This document shows positions 32,811 to 41,969 of a stretch of DNA of 64,000 nt, one piece after another; position 1 is the first letter of the stretch; each line of letters opens with the position of its first letter. The stretch is from positions 1-64,000 of the forward strand of contig CANLSH010000017.1 in the NCBI GenBank assembly GCA_947493705.1, given 5' to 3'. This DNA comes from an uncultured Arachnia sp. GTDB lineage: Bacteria; Actinomycetota; Actinomycetes; Propionibacteriales; Propionibacteriaceae. A model generated the notes under the pieces. The model was not told the origin of the DNA. It did no database searches and was given only the letters and a program-made list of their open reading frames with translations. The position numbers and the translations under genes are program-made.

Positions 32811-34129
32811 GCATGGTGAACAACGAGCCGTTGAAGGTTGCGCTGCTCGGTGCAGGTGTGGTCGGGTCGCAGGTGGCACGGATCCTCATCACCGAGTCGG
32901 ACACGCTCGCCGCCCGCATCGGGAGACCGCTCGAACTTGTGGGCGTAGGTGTGCGACGCATCGATGTCGAACGGCCGGACATTGACCCTGCGCTGTTCAC
33001 CACGGACTCCGAGGCACTGGTCTCGCGTGGGGACATCGATCTGGTCATCGAGGTCATCGGTGGCATTGAGCCAGCCCGCAGCCTGCTGCTGGCTGCCATG
33101 CAGCACGGCGCATCGGTGGTGACCGCCAACAAGGCACTGCTCGGCTCAGACATGGCGGCGCTGTCTGCATGCGCAAACGACAACGGCGTGGACCTGTACT
33201 ACGAGGCCGCCGTTGCCGGAGCCATTCCCATCGTCCGGCCTCTGCGAGAATCGCTGGTGGGCGACGAGATCCGTGCCGTGATGGGCATCGTGAACGGCAC
33301 CACGAACTACATCCTGGACAAGATGACCACGTCAGGATTGTCCTTTGACGTGGCTTTGAAGCAGGCCCAGGAGCTTGGTTTTGCGGAGGCCGATCCCACG
33401 GCTGATGTCGAAGGTCATGACGCTGCGGCCAAAGCTGCCATCCTCGCTGGTCTGGCCTTCCACACGGAGGTTCGGAGGGAGGAGGTTTTTTGCGAAGGCA
33501 TTTCCAACGTGACGGAAACTGACATTGCAGCCGCTGACCAGATGGGCTGCTTCGTGAAACTTCTCGCCATCGCACGGCTCACGGATGAGCCCGAACCGCG
33601 CGTCATCGTGAAGGTTCATCCCACCATGGTCCCCAAGACCCACCCCCTGGCATCGGTCTCCGGTGCCTACAACGCCATCTTCGTGGAGTCGCGCGATGCT
33701 GGCGACCTCATGTTCATGGGCCAGGGCGCTGGCGGCGCACCCACAGCCAGCGCGGTGATGGGCGACGTCGTCACCGTGGCTCGCAACCGCCTGCGTGGTT
33801 CCAGCAATGACATGCAGACCGGATACACCAGCCGGGGCATCGCGCCCATTGGTGATGCAACCGCCCGCCACTACATCCGCTTCGATGTTGCCGACCGCCC
33901 CGGGGTGCTTGCGGCCTGCGCCACCATCTTCGGCGAGTCAGGGGTGTCGCTCCAGACAGTCCAGCAGTCCCATCTGGAAGGTGCGCAGCGCACCCCTGGT
34001 TTTGAGGCACGGTTGAACGTCATGACGCACGAGGCGAGCGAGACGGATCTGGCATCGGTTGTCGACAAATTGCGCGAGGCACCGTTCGTCGGAGAGGTCA
34101 TCGACGTCATGCGTGTCGAGGGCCACTGA
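32807..34129 (+). CDS. hom: Homoserine dehydrogenase
   Basis: Reduces aspartate semialdehyde to homoserine; 440 residues. The NAD(P) loop is LLGAGVVGSQVA, the catalytic domain has NGTTNYILDKM and the C-terminal ACT domain (about 350-440: RFDVADRPGVLAACATIFGESGVSLQTV) should mediate threonine feedback. ATG 32807 overlaps the lysA stop; ATG 32813 is an alternative. It is followed directly by thrB; threonine synthase, which usually lies between these genes, is absent here. Confidence 0.96.
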   Translation: MSMVNNEPLKVALLGAGVVGSQVARILITESDTLAARIGRPLELVGVGVRRIDVERPDIDPALFTTDSEALVSRGDIDLVIEVIGGIEPARSLLLAAMQHGASVVTANKALLGSDMAALSACANDNGVDLYYEAAVAGAIPIVRPLRESLVGDEIRAVMGIVNGTTNYILDKMTTSGLSFDVALKQAQELGFAEADPTADVEGHDAAAKAAILAGLAFHTEVRREEVFCEGISNVTETDIAAADQMGCFVKLLAIARLTDEPEPRVIVKVHPTMVPKTHPLASVSGAYNAIFVESRDAGDLMFMGQGAGGAPTASAVMGDVVTVARNRLRGSSNDMQTGYTSRGIAPIGDATARHYIRFDVADRPGVLAACATIFGESGVSLQTVQQSHLEGAQRTPGFEARLNVMTHEASETDLASVVDKLREAPFVGEVIDVMRVEGH

Positions 34130-34136
34130 TCCTGCG

Positions 34137-35027
34137 ATGACAACACTGAAGGTCCGGGTTCCCGGGACCACCGCAAACCTCGGCTCCGGATTCGACTGCG
34201 TCGGGATGGCACTTGCCTTTCACGACGAGTTGGAGCTCGACCTCCTTGATGATCCGCGAGTGCTGGACATCGAAGTGGAGGGTGAGGGCTCCGGCAATGT
34301 TGCTGCAGATGATTCCCACCTCGTGGTGGCATCCATGCTGACCGGTCTTGAAGCCTGGGGCGGACAACGCCCAGGCATGAGACTCCGCTGCCTGAACCGC
34401 ATCCCTCACTCCCGCGGCCTCGGCTCCTCGGCCTCGGCGATCGTGGCCGGACTCGCATTCGCCTGGGGCATCAGCCATCCGGAAACTGTGCTGGACCTTC
34501 CCGAGCTGACCCGGCTGGCGAGTGTCCTCGAGGGGCACCCGGACAATGCTGGCGCGGCGGTCTGGGGCGGGGCCATTCTTGGCTGGTTCGAGGGTGATTC
34601 CGTGCGCCTTGTGCAACTCGATGTTCCTTCGTCGATCACCGCCCGCGTGTGGGTGCCACAGTTCGAGGTGGGAACTGCTGGCGCGCGCTCGGTGCTGCCG
34701 GATACCGTTTCGAGAGTTGATGCAGTGGATCAGGCGATTGCTGCTGCCACCCTGCCGACGGCACTGCAGCGGCGCCACGATCTGCTCCTGGCTGCGACGT
34801 CAGATCGCCTGCACCAGTCCTACCGCGCCGCCCTCATGCCCCCCTCGTTCGACCTGATGACTGTGCTGCGGGCAGAAGGCGTTGCGGCGGCCATCTCCGG
34901 TGCTGGGCCCACAGTGATTGCGGTGGGAACCCGGGAGCAGTTGTCGCGCAGTGACGAGATCGGCGCCGAGGGATTCGAGCGTCACGACCTGCCGTTGGGC
35001 TCCGGCGTGGAGCTGACTCGTCTCTGA
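34137..35027 (+). CDS. thrB: Homoserine kinase
   Basis: GHMP kinase making O-phosphohomoserine for threonine synthesis; 296 residues. Motif 1 VRVPGTTANLGSGFDCVG, motif 2 PHSRGLGSSASAIVAGL and motif 3 AISGAGPTVIAVG are all intact. It begins 7 bp after hom. ATG 34137 is used since the upstream extension would overlap hom. Confidence 0.96.
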   Translation: MTTLKVRVPGTTANLGSGFDCVGMALAFHDELELDLLDDPRVLDIEVEGEGSGNVAADDSHLVVASMLTGLEAWGGQRPGMRLRCLNRIPHSRGLGSSASAIVAGLAFAWGISHPETVLDLPELTRLASVLEGHPDNAGAAVWGGAILGWFEGDSVRLVQLDVPSSITARVWVPQFEVGTAGARSVLPDTVSRVDAVDQAIAAATLPTALQRRHDLLLAATSDRLHQSYRAALMPPSFDLMTVLRAEGVAAAISGAGPTVIAVGTREQLSRSDEIGAEGFERHDLPLGSGVELTRL

Positions 35028-35131
35028 GATTCTTCGCTGTGGCAGCCATGTATGGACAACGGCCATGGCGCTACGACTGTGAGGGCTCTTCACCTCGGGT
35101 GAGCTGGTCCCCGCATCAGCCACAATGGGGG

Positions 35132-36643
35132 ATGCTCCTTCACGAACTGGTGGGTGCCTGGTCGGCGATGAAGGCAACACGATCACGACTCGTCAAGCGC
35201 AAGGTGTTGGGGGACGTGCTGGCGGCTGTGCCCGCCGAAGAGGCCGCGATCGCCACTTCCTACCTCGCCGGTGCGTTGCGGCAGCGGCGGACGGGGCTGG
35301 GACCGCGGTCGCTCTCTGCTCTGCCGCCGCCAGCGGATGAGCCCACACTCACGTTGACGGAAGTGGACACGGTCTTCACCGCGATGGCTGAGTTGTCCGG
35401 ACCCGGGTCGCAGGGGCGTCGGACCGTCGCGCTGCACGATCTCATGTCTCGGGCTACGCGTGATGAGCAGGAATACCTTTCAGGACTGATTACGGGTGAA
35501 CTGCGTCAGGGGGCGCTCGATGCCCTCGTCGTGGACTCGCTCGCCGAAGCGATCGGGGCGCCGATCAGTGATGTGCGTCGCGCCGTGATGCTCGCCGGAT
35601 CGACCGCCGTCGTCGCCGAGGCGGTGCTGCGCGATGGAGCGCCCGCTCTTGCGCAATTCTCCCTCAGGGTGGGTGTGCCAGTGCGCCCCATGCTCGCCTC
35701 CAGCGCCACGACGGTGACCGACGCGCTCGCATCTCTGGGCGGTGCGGCCACCCTTGATGCGAAACTCGACGGCATCCGCGTGCAGGTGCACAAGGATGGA
35801 ACCCACGTTCGTATCTTCACGCGCACGCTGGAGGAGATCACCCATCGCGTCACGGACCTGGCAGCAGTCATTGCCGACCTGCCGGTGAGGTGCGTGGTGC
35901 TGGATGGGGAGGCTCTGCTGATGGGGGAGAACGGGCGTCCCCGGCCGTTCCAGGAGTCCTCCGCCCGTGTCGCAAGCAGCAGCGAGAATTCGGCGTTGTC
36001 CGTGTTCTTCTTCGACGTGTTGCACGTGGATGGCCGCGATCTCATCGATCAACCGGCCGCGGTACGGTTCGCTGAACTCGCGGAGGTCGTCCCATCCGAA
36101 TTGCTGGTGGAGCGCCTGGACACCACTGATCCGGAGAATGCGGAAAAGTTCTTTGAGCGTGTTGTTGATGCCGGGCATGAGGGCGTGGTGGCCAAGAGTT
36201 TCGATGCTCCGTATGAGGCCGGACGACGGGGTGTGGGATGGGTGAAGGTGAAACCGGTGCACACGCTGGATCTGGTGGTGCTGGCTGTGGAGTGGGGCAG
36301 TGGCAGACGAAGTGGCAAACTGTCCAACATTCATCTCGGTGCGCGCGACGAGAACGGTGACGGTTTTGTCATGCTCGGCAAAACCTTCAAGGGGATGACC
36401 GACGAAGTCCTGACGTGGCAGACGGAGCGCTTCCTGCAGTTGCAGACCCATCGTGACGCTCATGTGGTGCATGTGCGTCCTGAGCAGGTGGTGGAGATCG
36501 CTTTCGATGGGCTGCAGCGCTCCACGCGATATCCGGGAGGAGTGGCGCTCAGATTTGCACGCGTGCTGCGATACCGCCAGGACAAGACGGCACAAGAGGC
36601 GAATTCCATTGTTGACGTCAGAGAATTGCTCCATCCAGGCTGA
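35132..36643 (+). CDS. ligB: ATP-dependent DNA ligase (LigB type)
   Basis: Accessory ATP-dependent DNA ligase of 503 residues, near the 507 of M. tuberculosis LigB. An N-terminal DNA-binding domain (about 1-190) is followed by the nucleotidyltransferase core with the adenylated Lys211 in AKLDGIRVQ (motif I), motif III LDGEALL and VFFFDVLHVDG, motif IV EGVVAKSF and motif V GWVKVKP, then an OB fold. ATG 35132 is preceded by TGGGGG. It sits between thrB and rho, an uncommon neighbourhood. It would act in repair next to the essential NAD-dependent ligase. Confidence 0.93.
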   Translation: MLLHELVGAWSAMKATRSRLVKRKVLGDVLAAVPAEEAAIATSYLAGALRQRRTGLGPRSLSALPPPADEPTLTLTEVDTVFTAMAELSGPGSQGRRTVALHDLMSRATRDEQEYLSGLITGELRQGALDALVVDSLAEAIGAPISDVRRAVMLAGSTAVVAEAVLRDGAPALAQFSLRVGVPVRPMLASSATTVTDALASLGGAATLDAKLDGIRVQVHKDGTHVRIFTRTLEEITHRVTDLAAVIADLPVRCVVLDGEALLMGENGRPRPFQESSARVASSSENSALSVFFFDVLHVDGRDLIDQPAAVRFAELAEVVPSELLVERLDTTDPENAEKFFERVVDAGHEGVVAKSFDAPYEAGRRGVGWVKVKPVHTLDLVVLAVEWGSGRRSGKLSNIHLGARDENGDGFVMLGKTFKGMTDEVLTWQTERFLQLQTHRDAHVVHVRPEQVVEIAFDGLQRSTRYPGGVALRFARVLRYRQDKTAQEANSIVDVRELLHPG

Positions 36644-36708
36644 ACCGGACATCGCCTCGACACCACACACGCTCCGGCGACGGTGTTTTCGTATCAATGC
36701 GTTTCGGG

Positions 36709-36717
36709 TGCTACTGT
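36709..36717 (+). promoter_or_regulatory. Possible extended -10 promoter of rho
   Basis: TGCTACTGT reads as an extended -10 (TGn plus TACTGT) without a clear -35 box. It would start transcription near 36724 and give rho an untranslated leader of about 150 bases. Confidence 0.35.
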
Positions 36718-36799
36718 TGACATCAGTCACCAAAGTTGGCGCCAGTGGATGCTTTCAGCCCACTGATCACAGACTCCACATTTTGTCTGGGCGTTTGCC

Positions 36800-36874
36800 G
36801 TGACTATTCATCTTGTTTGGCCGGGGGCGATGAGCGTACGCCTTCCTCTGGCGCACCTGGAAGGAAACCTGTGA
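36800..36874 (+). other. Possible 24-codon leader ORF overlapping the rho start
   Basis: GTG 36800 opens a frame (MTIHLVWPGAMSV...) whose TGA (36872-36874) overlaps the rho start codon as GTGA. An internal ATG at 36830 would give 14 codons. Ribosome-binding sites before both are weak. It could couple leader translation to rho expression, or be chance. Confidence 0.25.
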
Positions 36875-38712
36875 CCGAATCCGGTTCCAACAATCTGGCT
36901 GGCATGAAGCTGGTCGAGCTCAAGTCCATTGCTGCAGGCATGGGACTCAAGGGCGTCTCGGCCATGCGCAAGGGTGACCTGGTTGCGGCCATCTCCTCGG
37001 GTCAGGGTGGTTCGTCGCGTTCGGCGGCCCCCAAGGCCGAACGGGCGCCGCGATCCACACCGAGGACCGAGGCATCACACGAGGCAAGCACTGGCGAGTC
37101 CGGTTCGGCGCAGTCACTCAGTGGCGCGGGATCCGACGGAGCGCGGGAGCGCAAGAACACCCCTGATGGCCCGGAGCAGAACTCCGAACAGCGTCAGGAC
37201 GGGTCCGGCGGACGCAATCAGAACCGTCGTCGTCGGGATCGCAATGGGCGCGACCGTGCCTCCCAGGAAGCAGTGAACGAGGAGGTGGGCGAACGTCTCG
37301 CCGCCGCCATGGGTTCCACCGGTGGGAAGCAACCAAACACCAAGGGCCAGAATCCACCGGCTGCCGCACCCTCCGGGGGCGATTCGGGTCCGAGCCAGAG
37401 CAGCAGCGGAGGCGGTGGGAACAGCGGTGGCAACAGCAATCGTTGGGACGACGACAATTCCGGCGGCAACCAGCGTGGCCGGCGTCGACGCAGCCGGGAC
37501 CGTCAGAACCGCCGTCCCGGCGGTCGCGGCCCCTCCGGCATGGATCGCTTCGAGAACGATCCGCAGGTCAGTGAGGATGACGTCCTCGCCTCGATCTCCG
37601 GCATCGTGGACATACTCGACAACTACGCCTTCGTTCGCACCACCGGCTACCTGCCCGGCTCCAACGACGCCTACCTCCCCATCTCGACGGTGCGCAAGTT
37701 CGGACTGCGCCGTGGCGATGTGGTTTCCGGTGCGATCCGCACGCAGAAGGAGGGCGAGCGCAAGGAGAAGTACAACCCGCTTGTCCGTCTCGACACGGTC
37801 AACGGCGATGATCCCGAGAAGGCACGCAACCGGCCCGAATTCTCCAAGCTCACACCGCTCTACCCGCAGACGAGGCTCAAGCTGGAAACCCCCGGACCGC
37901 AGCTGACGGGCCGGCTCATAGACATGGTCTCGCCCATCGGAAAGGGCCAGCGAGGCCTCATCGTCTCGCCCCCCAAAGCCGGCAAGACGATGATCATGCA
38001 GGCCATCGCCAACGCCATCGCGGCCAACAACCCCGAAGTGCACCTCATGGTGGTCCTCGTGGACGAGCGTCCGGAGGAAGTCACAGACTTCCAGCGCACC
38101 ACCTCCGGCGAGGTCATCTCCTCCACATTCGACCGCCCGGCCGAGGACCACACCATGGTGGCGGAACTGGCCATTGAGCGTGCCAAGCGTTTGGTGGAAC
38201 TTGGGCATGACGTGGTGGTACTTCTCGATGGCATCACCCGCCTGGGACGTGCCTACAACCTGGCAGCGCCGGCTTCCGGCCGCATCCTCTCCGGAGGTGT
38301 GGACTCCGCAGCCCTGTACCCGCCGAAGAAGTTCTTCGGGGCGGCTCGCAACATCGAGGACGGTGGGTCTCTGACCATCCTCGCCACAGCGCTCATCGAG
38401 ACCGGCTCGAAGATGGACGAGGTGATCTTCGAGGAGTTCAAGGGCACGGGCAACATGGAATTGCGACTCACCAGGCAGCTTGCCGACAAGCGCATCTACC
38501 CCGCCATCGACGTGGACGCCTCAGGAACCCGTCGCGAAGAGCTGTTGCTGGGCAAGGACGAGCTGAACATCATCTGGAAGTTGCGCAGAGCCCTTTCCGG
38601 TCTGGGCGATCAAGCTGCCCTGGAAACCCTGATGTCCCGGATGCGCAAGACCACCGACAATCACGAGTTCCTGCTCAGTGTGATGAAGACGACACCACAG
38701 CAGGAGAACTGA
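36871..38712 (+). CDS. rho: Transcription termination factor Rho with actinobacterial insertion
   Basis: Hexameric RNA helicase that terminates transcription; 613 residues, much longer than the 419 of E. coli. The N-terminal Rho_N helices ([21 protein letters not shown], about 8-45) are followed by a disordered Ser/Asn/Arg/Gly-rich insert (about 50-225), which in high-GC Gram-positives adds RNA binding. Then come the cold-shock-like RNA-binding domain and the ATPase core with Walker [19 protein letters not shown] and [16 protein letters not shown] 36871 has GGAAGGAA seven bases upstream. A 227-bp gap precedes it (see promoter and leader ORF). Confidence 0.96.
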   Translation: MTESGSNNLAGMKLVELKSIAAGMGLKGVSAMRKGDLVAAISSGQGGSSRSAAPKAERAPRSTPRTEASHEASTGESGSAQSLSGAGSDGARERKNTPDGPEQNSEQRQDGSGGRNQNRRRRDRNGRDRASQEAVNEEVGERLAAAMGSTGGKQPNTKGQNPPAAAPSGGDSGPSQSSSGGGGNSGGNSNRWDDDNSGGNQRGRRRRSRDRQNRRPGGRGPSGMDRFENDPQVSEDDVLASISGIVDILDNYAFVRTTGYLPGSNDAYLPISTVRKFGLRRGDVVSGAIRTQKEGERKEKYNPLVRLDTVNGDDPEKARNRPEFSKLTPLYPQTRLKLETPGPQLTGRLIDMVSPIGKGQRGLIVSPPKAGKTMIMQAIANAIAANNPEVHLMVVLVDERPEEVTDFQRTTSGEVISSTFDRPAEDHTMVAELAIERAKRLVELGHDVVVLLDGITRLGRAYNLAAPASGRILSGGVDSAALYPPKKFFGAARNIEDGGSLTILATALIETGSKMDEVIFEEFKGTGNMELRLTRQLADKRIYPAIDVDASGTRREELLLGKDELNIIWKLRRALSGLGDQAALETLMSRMRKTTDNHEFLLSVMKTTPQQEN

Positions 38713-38745
38713 GCCGCTCCGTCGCGAGCGGGGGAGTCATTCAGC

Positions 38746-38774
38746 TTGGTCCTCGCCGCGCACAGTGGCATAAT
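38746..38774 (+). promoter_or_regulatory. Predicted rpmE promoter
   Basis: TTGGTC (38746-38751), a 17-base spacer and CATAAT (38769-38774), with TGG in front of the -10 as an extended element. The start codon of rpmE is 88 bp downstream. Confidence 0.6.
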
Positions 38775-38861
38775 GGGTCCTCGTGCCGGTTCACGCTTTG
38801 CACAGGGCGCAATGGGCTCTGGAGCGACCCGGGTAAACACACATCACCCAAGGAGCATCAC

Positions 38862-39068
38862 ATGAAGCAGGGCATCCACCCGCCATACCAGGACACCGAA
38901 GTGACCTGCACGTGCGGCAACAAGTTCACCACCCGTAGTACGTCCACCAAGGGTTCACTGAACGCCGACGTGTGCGCCGCATGCCACCCGTTCTACACTG
39001 GCAAGCAGAAAATTCTCGACACCGGCGGCCGCGTGGCCCGCTTCCAGAAGCGCTACCAGAGCAAGTAG
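38862..39068 (+). CDS. rpmE: Ribosomal protein bL31, zinc-binding form
   Basis: A 68-residue large-subunit protein. It keeps four cysteines (Cys16, Cys18, Cys38, Cys41) in CTCG and CAAC pairs, so it is the zinc-containing paralogue rather than the cysteine-free form made under zinc starvation. MKQGIHPPY is the usual N-terminus. AAGGAG lies six bases before the ATG. It has its own promoter and a strong terminator, so it is a single-gene unit between rho and prfA. Confidence 0.98.
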   Translation: MKQGIHPPYQDTEVTCTCGNKFTTRSTSTKGSLNADVCAACHPFYTGKQKILDTGGRVARFQKRYQSK

Positions 39069-39077
39069 CAACAGCAG

Positions 39078-39123
39078 CAGACGCTGGGTGTGGCCGATCG
39101 GCCCACCCAGCGTCTGGCGTTTT
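39078..39123 (+). terminator. Intrinsic terminator of rpmE
   Basis: Perfect 13-bp arms CAGACGCTGGGTG (39078-39090) and CACCCAGCGTCTG (39104-39116). The 13-base loop contains a second palindrome GGCCGATCGGCC. GCGTTTTCC follows, giving a short T run. Confidence 0.88.
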
Positions 39124-39259
39124 CCCGGTCATCCTGGGCCCCCGAGTAGGCCGCCTCCGGCCCTACGATGGCCCCGACACGCGCTGGGCTTGTTCCTCGC
39201 CGAACGCTACTCGACCACCGGGTGAGATTCCTGGTGTTGAAAGAAGGAGATCTTCGACG

Positions 39260-40327
39260 ATGTTTGAGTCCGCGATGCCGCTCATCGAGGAGTTCCGCGC
39301 GCTTGAGGTGCAACTCGCCGATCCTTCCCTCCACGCCGACGGCGCCCGCTCCCGCAGGGTGGGACGTCGTTATGCCTCCCTGCGGCCGGTGGTGGAAGCA
39401 CTCGACGAACATGCCCGGTTGACGGGGGACCGCGAGGCTGCCCTGGAACTGGCGGAGACGGAAGAGGCTTTCGCGGACGAGGTGGCTGAGCTGGACGCAG
39501 AACTGGCCGTTGTCATGGGTCGTCTGACCCGACTGCTGGCGCCGCGGGACCCCAATGACGATGCGGATGCCCTTCTCGAGATCAAGTCGGGCGAGGGTGG
39601 CGACGAATCGGCCCTCTTCGCCGGGGATCTGTTGCGCATGTACCTTCGCCATGCCGAGAACACCGGTTGGAAGGTGGAGCTGCTGGACGAGCAGCCCACC
39701 GACCTCGGGGGATACAAGTCGGTGACAGTGGCGGTCAAGGGTGGCGCGATCGATGGCATCGGGCCCTATGGACGGCTCAAATTCGAGGGCGGGGTGCATC
39801 GGGTGCAACGTGTTCCGGTGACCGAGTCCCAGGGGCGCGTCCACACCTCCGCCGCCGGCGTCCTGGTGATGCCGGACGTGGAGGCCGATGAGGTGGAGCT
39901 CAATGACGAGGACCTCCGGGTTGATGTCTACCGCGCCTCGGGTCCGGGAGGCCAAGGTGTCAACACCACCGATTCGGCGGTCAGAATCACTCACGTGCCC
40001 TCAGGCCTGGTGGTCAGTTGCCAGAACGAGCGATCACAGCTGCAGAACCGTGAATCGGCGATGCGTATGCTCCGCTCCAGGCTGACGGCGCTTGCGGATG
40101 AGGAGGCTGCGTCGGCTGCCTCGCAGGCCCGCAAATCCCAGGTGCGCACTGTCGATCGTTCGGAGCGCGTGAGAACCTACAACTACCCCGAGAACCGCTT
40201 CAGTGACCACCGGATCGGATTCAAGTCCCACAACCTGGACGCGGTCCTGGGGGGCACACTGGATCCGGTGCTGGATGCGCTGGCGGAGCAGGATCTGGCA
40301 GAGCGACTCTCGAGTGGTTCGCGCTGA
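39260..40327 (+). CDS. prfA: Peptide chain release factor 1
   Basis: Release factor for UAA and UAG stops; 355 residues. The codon-recognition tripeptide PVT (PxT class, in VQRVPVTESQGRVHTSAA) marks RF1 rather than RF2, and GGQ in GPGGQGVNT is the peptidyl-transfer motif. AAGGAG lies 8-10 bases before ATG 39260. Its stop overlaps the start of prmC (TGATG), the enzyme that methylates the GGQ glutamine. Confidence 0.97.
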   Translation: MFESAMPLIEEFRALEVQLADPSLHADGARSRRVGRRYASLRPVVEALDEHARLTGDREAALELAETEEAFADEVAELDAELAVVMGRLTRLLAPRDPNDDADALLEIKSGEGGDESALFAGDLLRMYLRHAENTGWKVELLDEQPTDLGGYKSVTVAVKGGAIDGIGPYGRLKFEGGVHRVQRVPVTESQGRVHTSAAGVLVMPDVEADEVELNDEDLRVDVYRASGPGGQGVNTTDSAVRITHVPSGLVVSCQNERSQLQNRESAMRMLRSRLTALADEEAASAASQARKSQVRTVDRSERVRTYNYPENRFSDHRIGFKSHNLDAVLGGTLDPVLDALAEQDLAERLSSGSR

Positions 40328-41202
40328 TGACCACCGGCGACGCGATGGCGCAGGCGTCGGAGCGATTCCGGGCTGCTGGGCTCGCGAGCCCGGTGGTGGA
40401 TGCCCGCCTACTCCTCACCCATGTACTCGGTGCGCCCCACGGATTGCTCATGACTGGCAATCCCACACCTGAGCAGGAGATTGTGTTTGAAGACATGATT
40501 CGCCGCAGGGAATCCGGGGAACCTGTGCAACACATCACGGGGTTTGCTCCCTTCCGGTATGAGGAGGTGCACGTGGGTCCGGGGGTGTTCATTCCTCGCC
40601 CCGAGACGGAACAGTTGGTGGACGAGGCGCTGAAGATTTTGGCGCGACGCCCCGCCCACCGTCGCCGCGTCGTTGAACTGTGCGCCGGCTCCGGTGCCAT
40701 CACGCTCAGCCTCGCACGTGAGATGGGCGGTGTGGAGTTGCATGCCGTGGAGCTATCGGAGGCGGCGTGGCCATATCTGGTGCGCAACCTGGAGGACGTG
40801 GACGCCGAACTCGTGCGCGCAGACATGCTCGATGCCTTCCGGGAGCTGGATGGCACAGTCGATCTGGTGGTGGCCAACCCGCCCTATGTGCCCGAGACCG
40901 ATCGTTTTGTCCTTCCCCCTGATGTGGTGGGCCATGATCCAGATCTCGCTCTCTTCGGTGGCCCGGATGGTCTGGATGCTCTACGGGTGGTGCGCGAGGT
41001 TGCATTGCGCCTCCTGGTGCCCGGTGGCTGGGTCGTCGCGGAGCATGATGAGAAGCAGTCGGCCGCGCTGCTGGAGCTGTTCGGGGCTCCGCACTTCGAG
41101 GGGACCGCAGATCTCCGTGATCTCTCCGGGCGTCCCCGCCACATCATTGCCTCCAGCGCTCTTCGGGCCGAAGACCCCGGCATGGCAGGATTGGCGCTGT
41201 GA
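40327..41202 (+). CDS. prmC: Release factor glutamine methyltransferase
   Basis: SAM-dependent enzyme that N5-methylates the glutamine of the GGQ motif in release factors; 291 residues. An N-terminal helical domain (about 1-75) is followed by FIPRPETEQLVDEAL, the SAM motif VVELCAGSGAITLSLA and the catalytic NPPYVPE. Overlaps prfA by one base and tsaC by four (GTGA). Confidence 0.96.
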   Translation: MTTGDAMAQASERFRAAGLASPVVDARLLLTHVLGAPHGLLMTGNPTPEQEIVFEDMIRRRESGEPVQHITGFAPFRYEEVHVGPGVFIPRPETEQLVDEALKILARRPAHRRRVVELCAGSGAITLSLAREMGGVELHAVELSEAAWPYLVRNLEDVDAELVRADMLDAFRELDGTVDLVVANPPYVPETDRFVLPPDVVGHDPDLALFGGPDGLDALRVVREVALRLLVPGGWVVAEHDEKQSAALLELFGAPHFEGTADLRDLSGRPRHIIASSALRAEDPGMAGLAL

Positions 41203-41966
41203 GCGAGATCGTCCCAGCAGCCCCCGTCGTGCACCACCTTCTGCAGGATGCCGATGCGGGCATAGTGGCTGCCACCGAAGCGGTGAAGGCGGGCGATTGT
41301 GTGGTGCTCCCCACTGACACGGTGTACGGCATCGGCGCCGACGCATTCTCCAGCCAAGCCGTGCAGAAGCTACTGGACGCCAAGAAGCGCGGTAAGGACA
41401 TGCCTCCGCCGGTCCTGGTGGCGGAACCGTCCATGCTGCGCGCCCTGGCCTCGCACGTGCCGAAGGATGCAGCTGCGCTGGCCAAGAAGTTCTGGCCCGG
41501 TGCGCTGACACTGATTCTGAAGGCACACAAGACACTGAACCTGAAGGTGGGGGAGACCGACGGCACCGTCGCAGTCCGGGTACCCGACCACGACGGCGCA
41601 CGGTCGTTGCTGCGCAGCACCGGACCCCTGGCCGTGAGTTCCGCCAACGTCTCAGGTCAGCCCGCAGCAATCACCTGCGATGAGGCGCGCTCATCCCTGG
41701 GGGACCGCGTCGCGGTGTATCTCGACGGAGGCACGCTGGAAGGCCAGGGGGCGTCGACGATCATCGATTTCAGCCGGTCTGACACGGGCCGGGTGGTACG
41801 TGCAGGCGCCCTGTCGTTCGAGGAGCTGGTGGCCGTTGCCACCGGTCTGGAACCGTTGCCGGAACCTGTGCAAGTCGAAGTGACTGATGAGTCAGCTGCG
41901 CTCGACGCACCCGATGAGGTGGAGTCCGCCCCGGCAGCGCCCGCAGAAGAGCCGACCGCGGGGTGA
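41199..41966 (+). CDS. tsaC: L-threonylcarbamoyladenylate synthase (TsaC/Sua5)
   Basis: Makes threonylcarbamoyl-AMP for the t6A37 modification of ANN-decoding tRNAs. The YrdC core (about 15-210) has the substrate motif VLPTDTVYGIGADAF, the KKRGKDMPPPVLV region and SSANVSGQPA. The remaining 40 residues are an acidic Glu/Ala/Pro tail, shorter than a Sua5 domain, so this is a TsaC-type protein with an extension; 255 residues. GTG start overlaps the prmC stop. Confidence 0.95.
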   Translation: MSEIVPAAPVVHHLLQDADAGIVAATEAVKAGDCVVLPTDTVYGIGADAFSSQAVQKLLDAKKRGKDMPPPVLVAEPSMLRALASHVPKDAAALAKKFWPGALTLILKAHKTLNLKVGETDGTVAVRVPDHDGARSLLRSTGPLAVSSANVSGQPAAITCDEARSSLGDRVAVYLDGGTLEGQGASTIIDFSRSDTGRVVRAGALSFEELVAVATGLEPLPEPVQVEVTDESAALDAPDEVESAPAAPAEEPTAG

Positions 41967-41969
41967 GCC

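Noticed and set aside
31269..32879. A 536-codon minus-strand frame antisense to lysA
   Set aside because: His/Gly/Val-rich composition typical of antisense frames and full overlap with a clear lysA gene.
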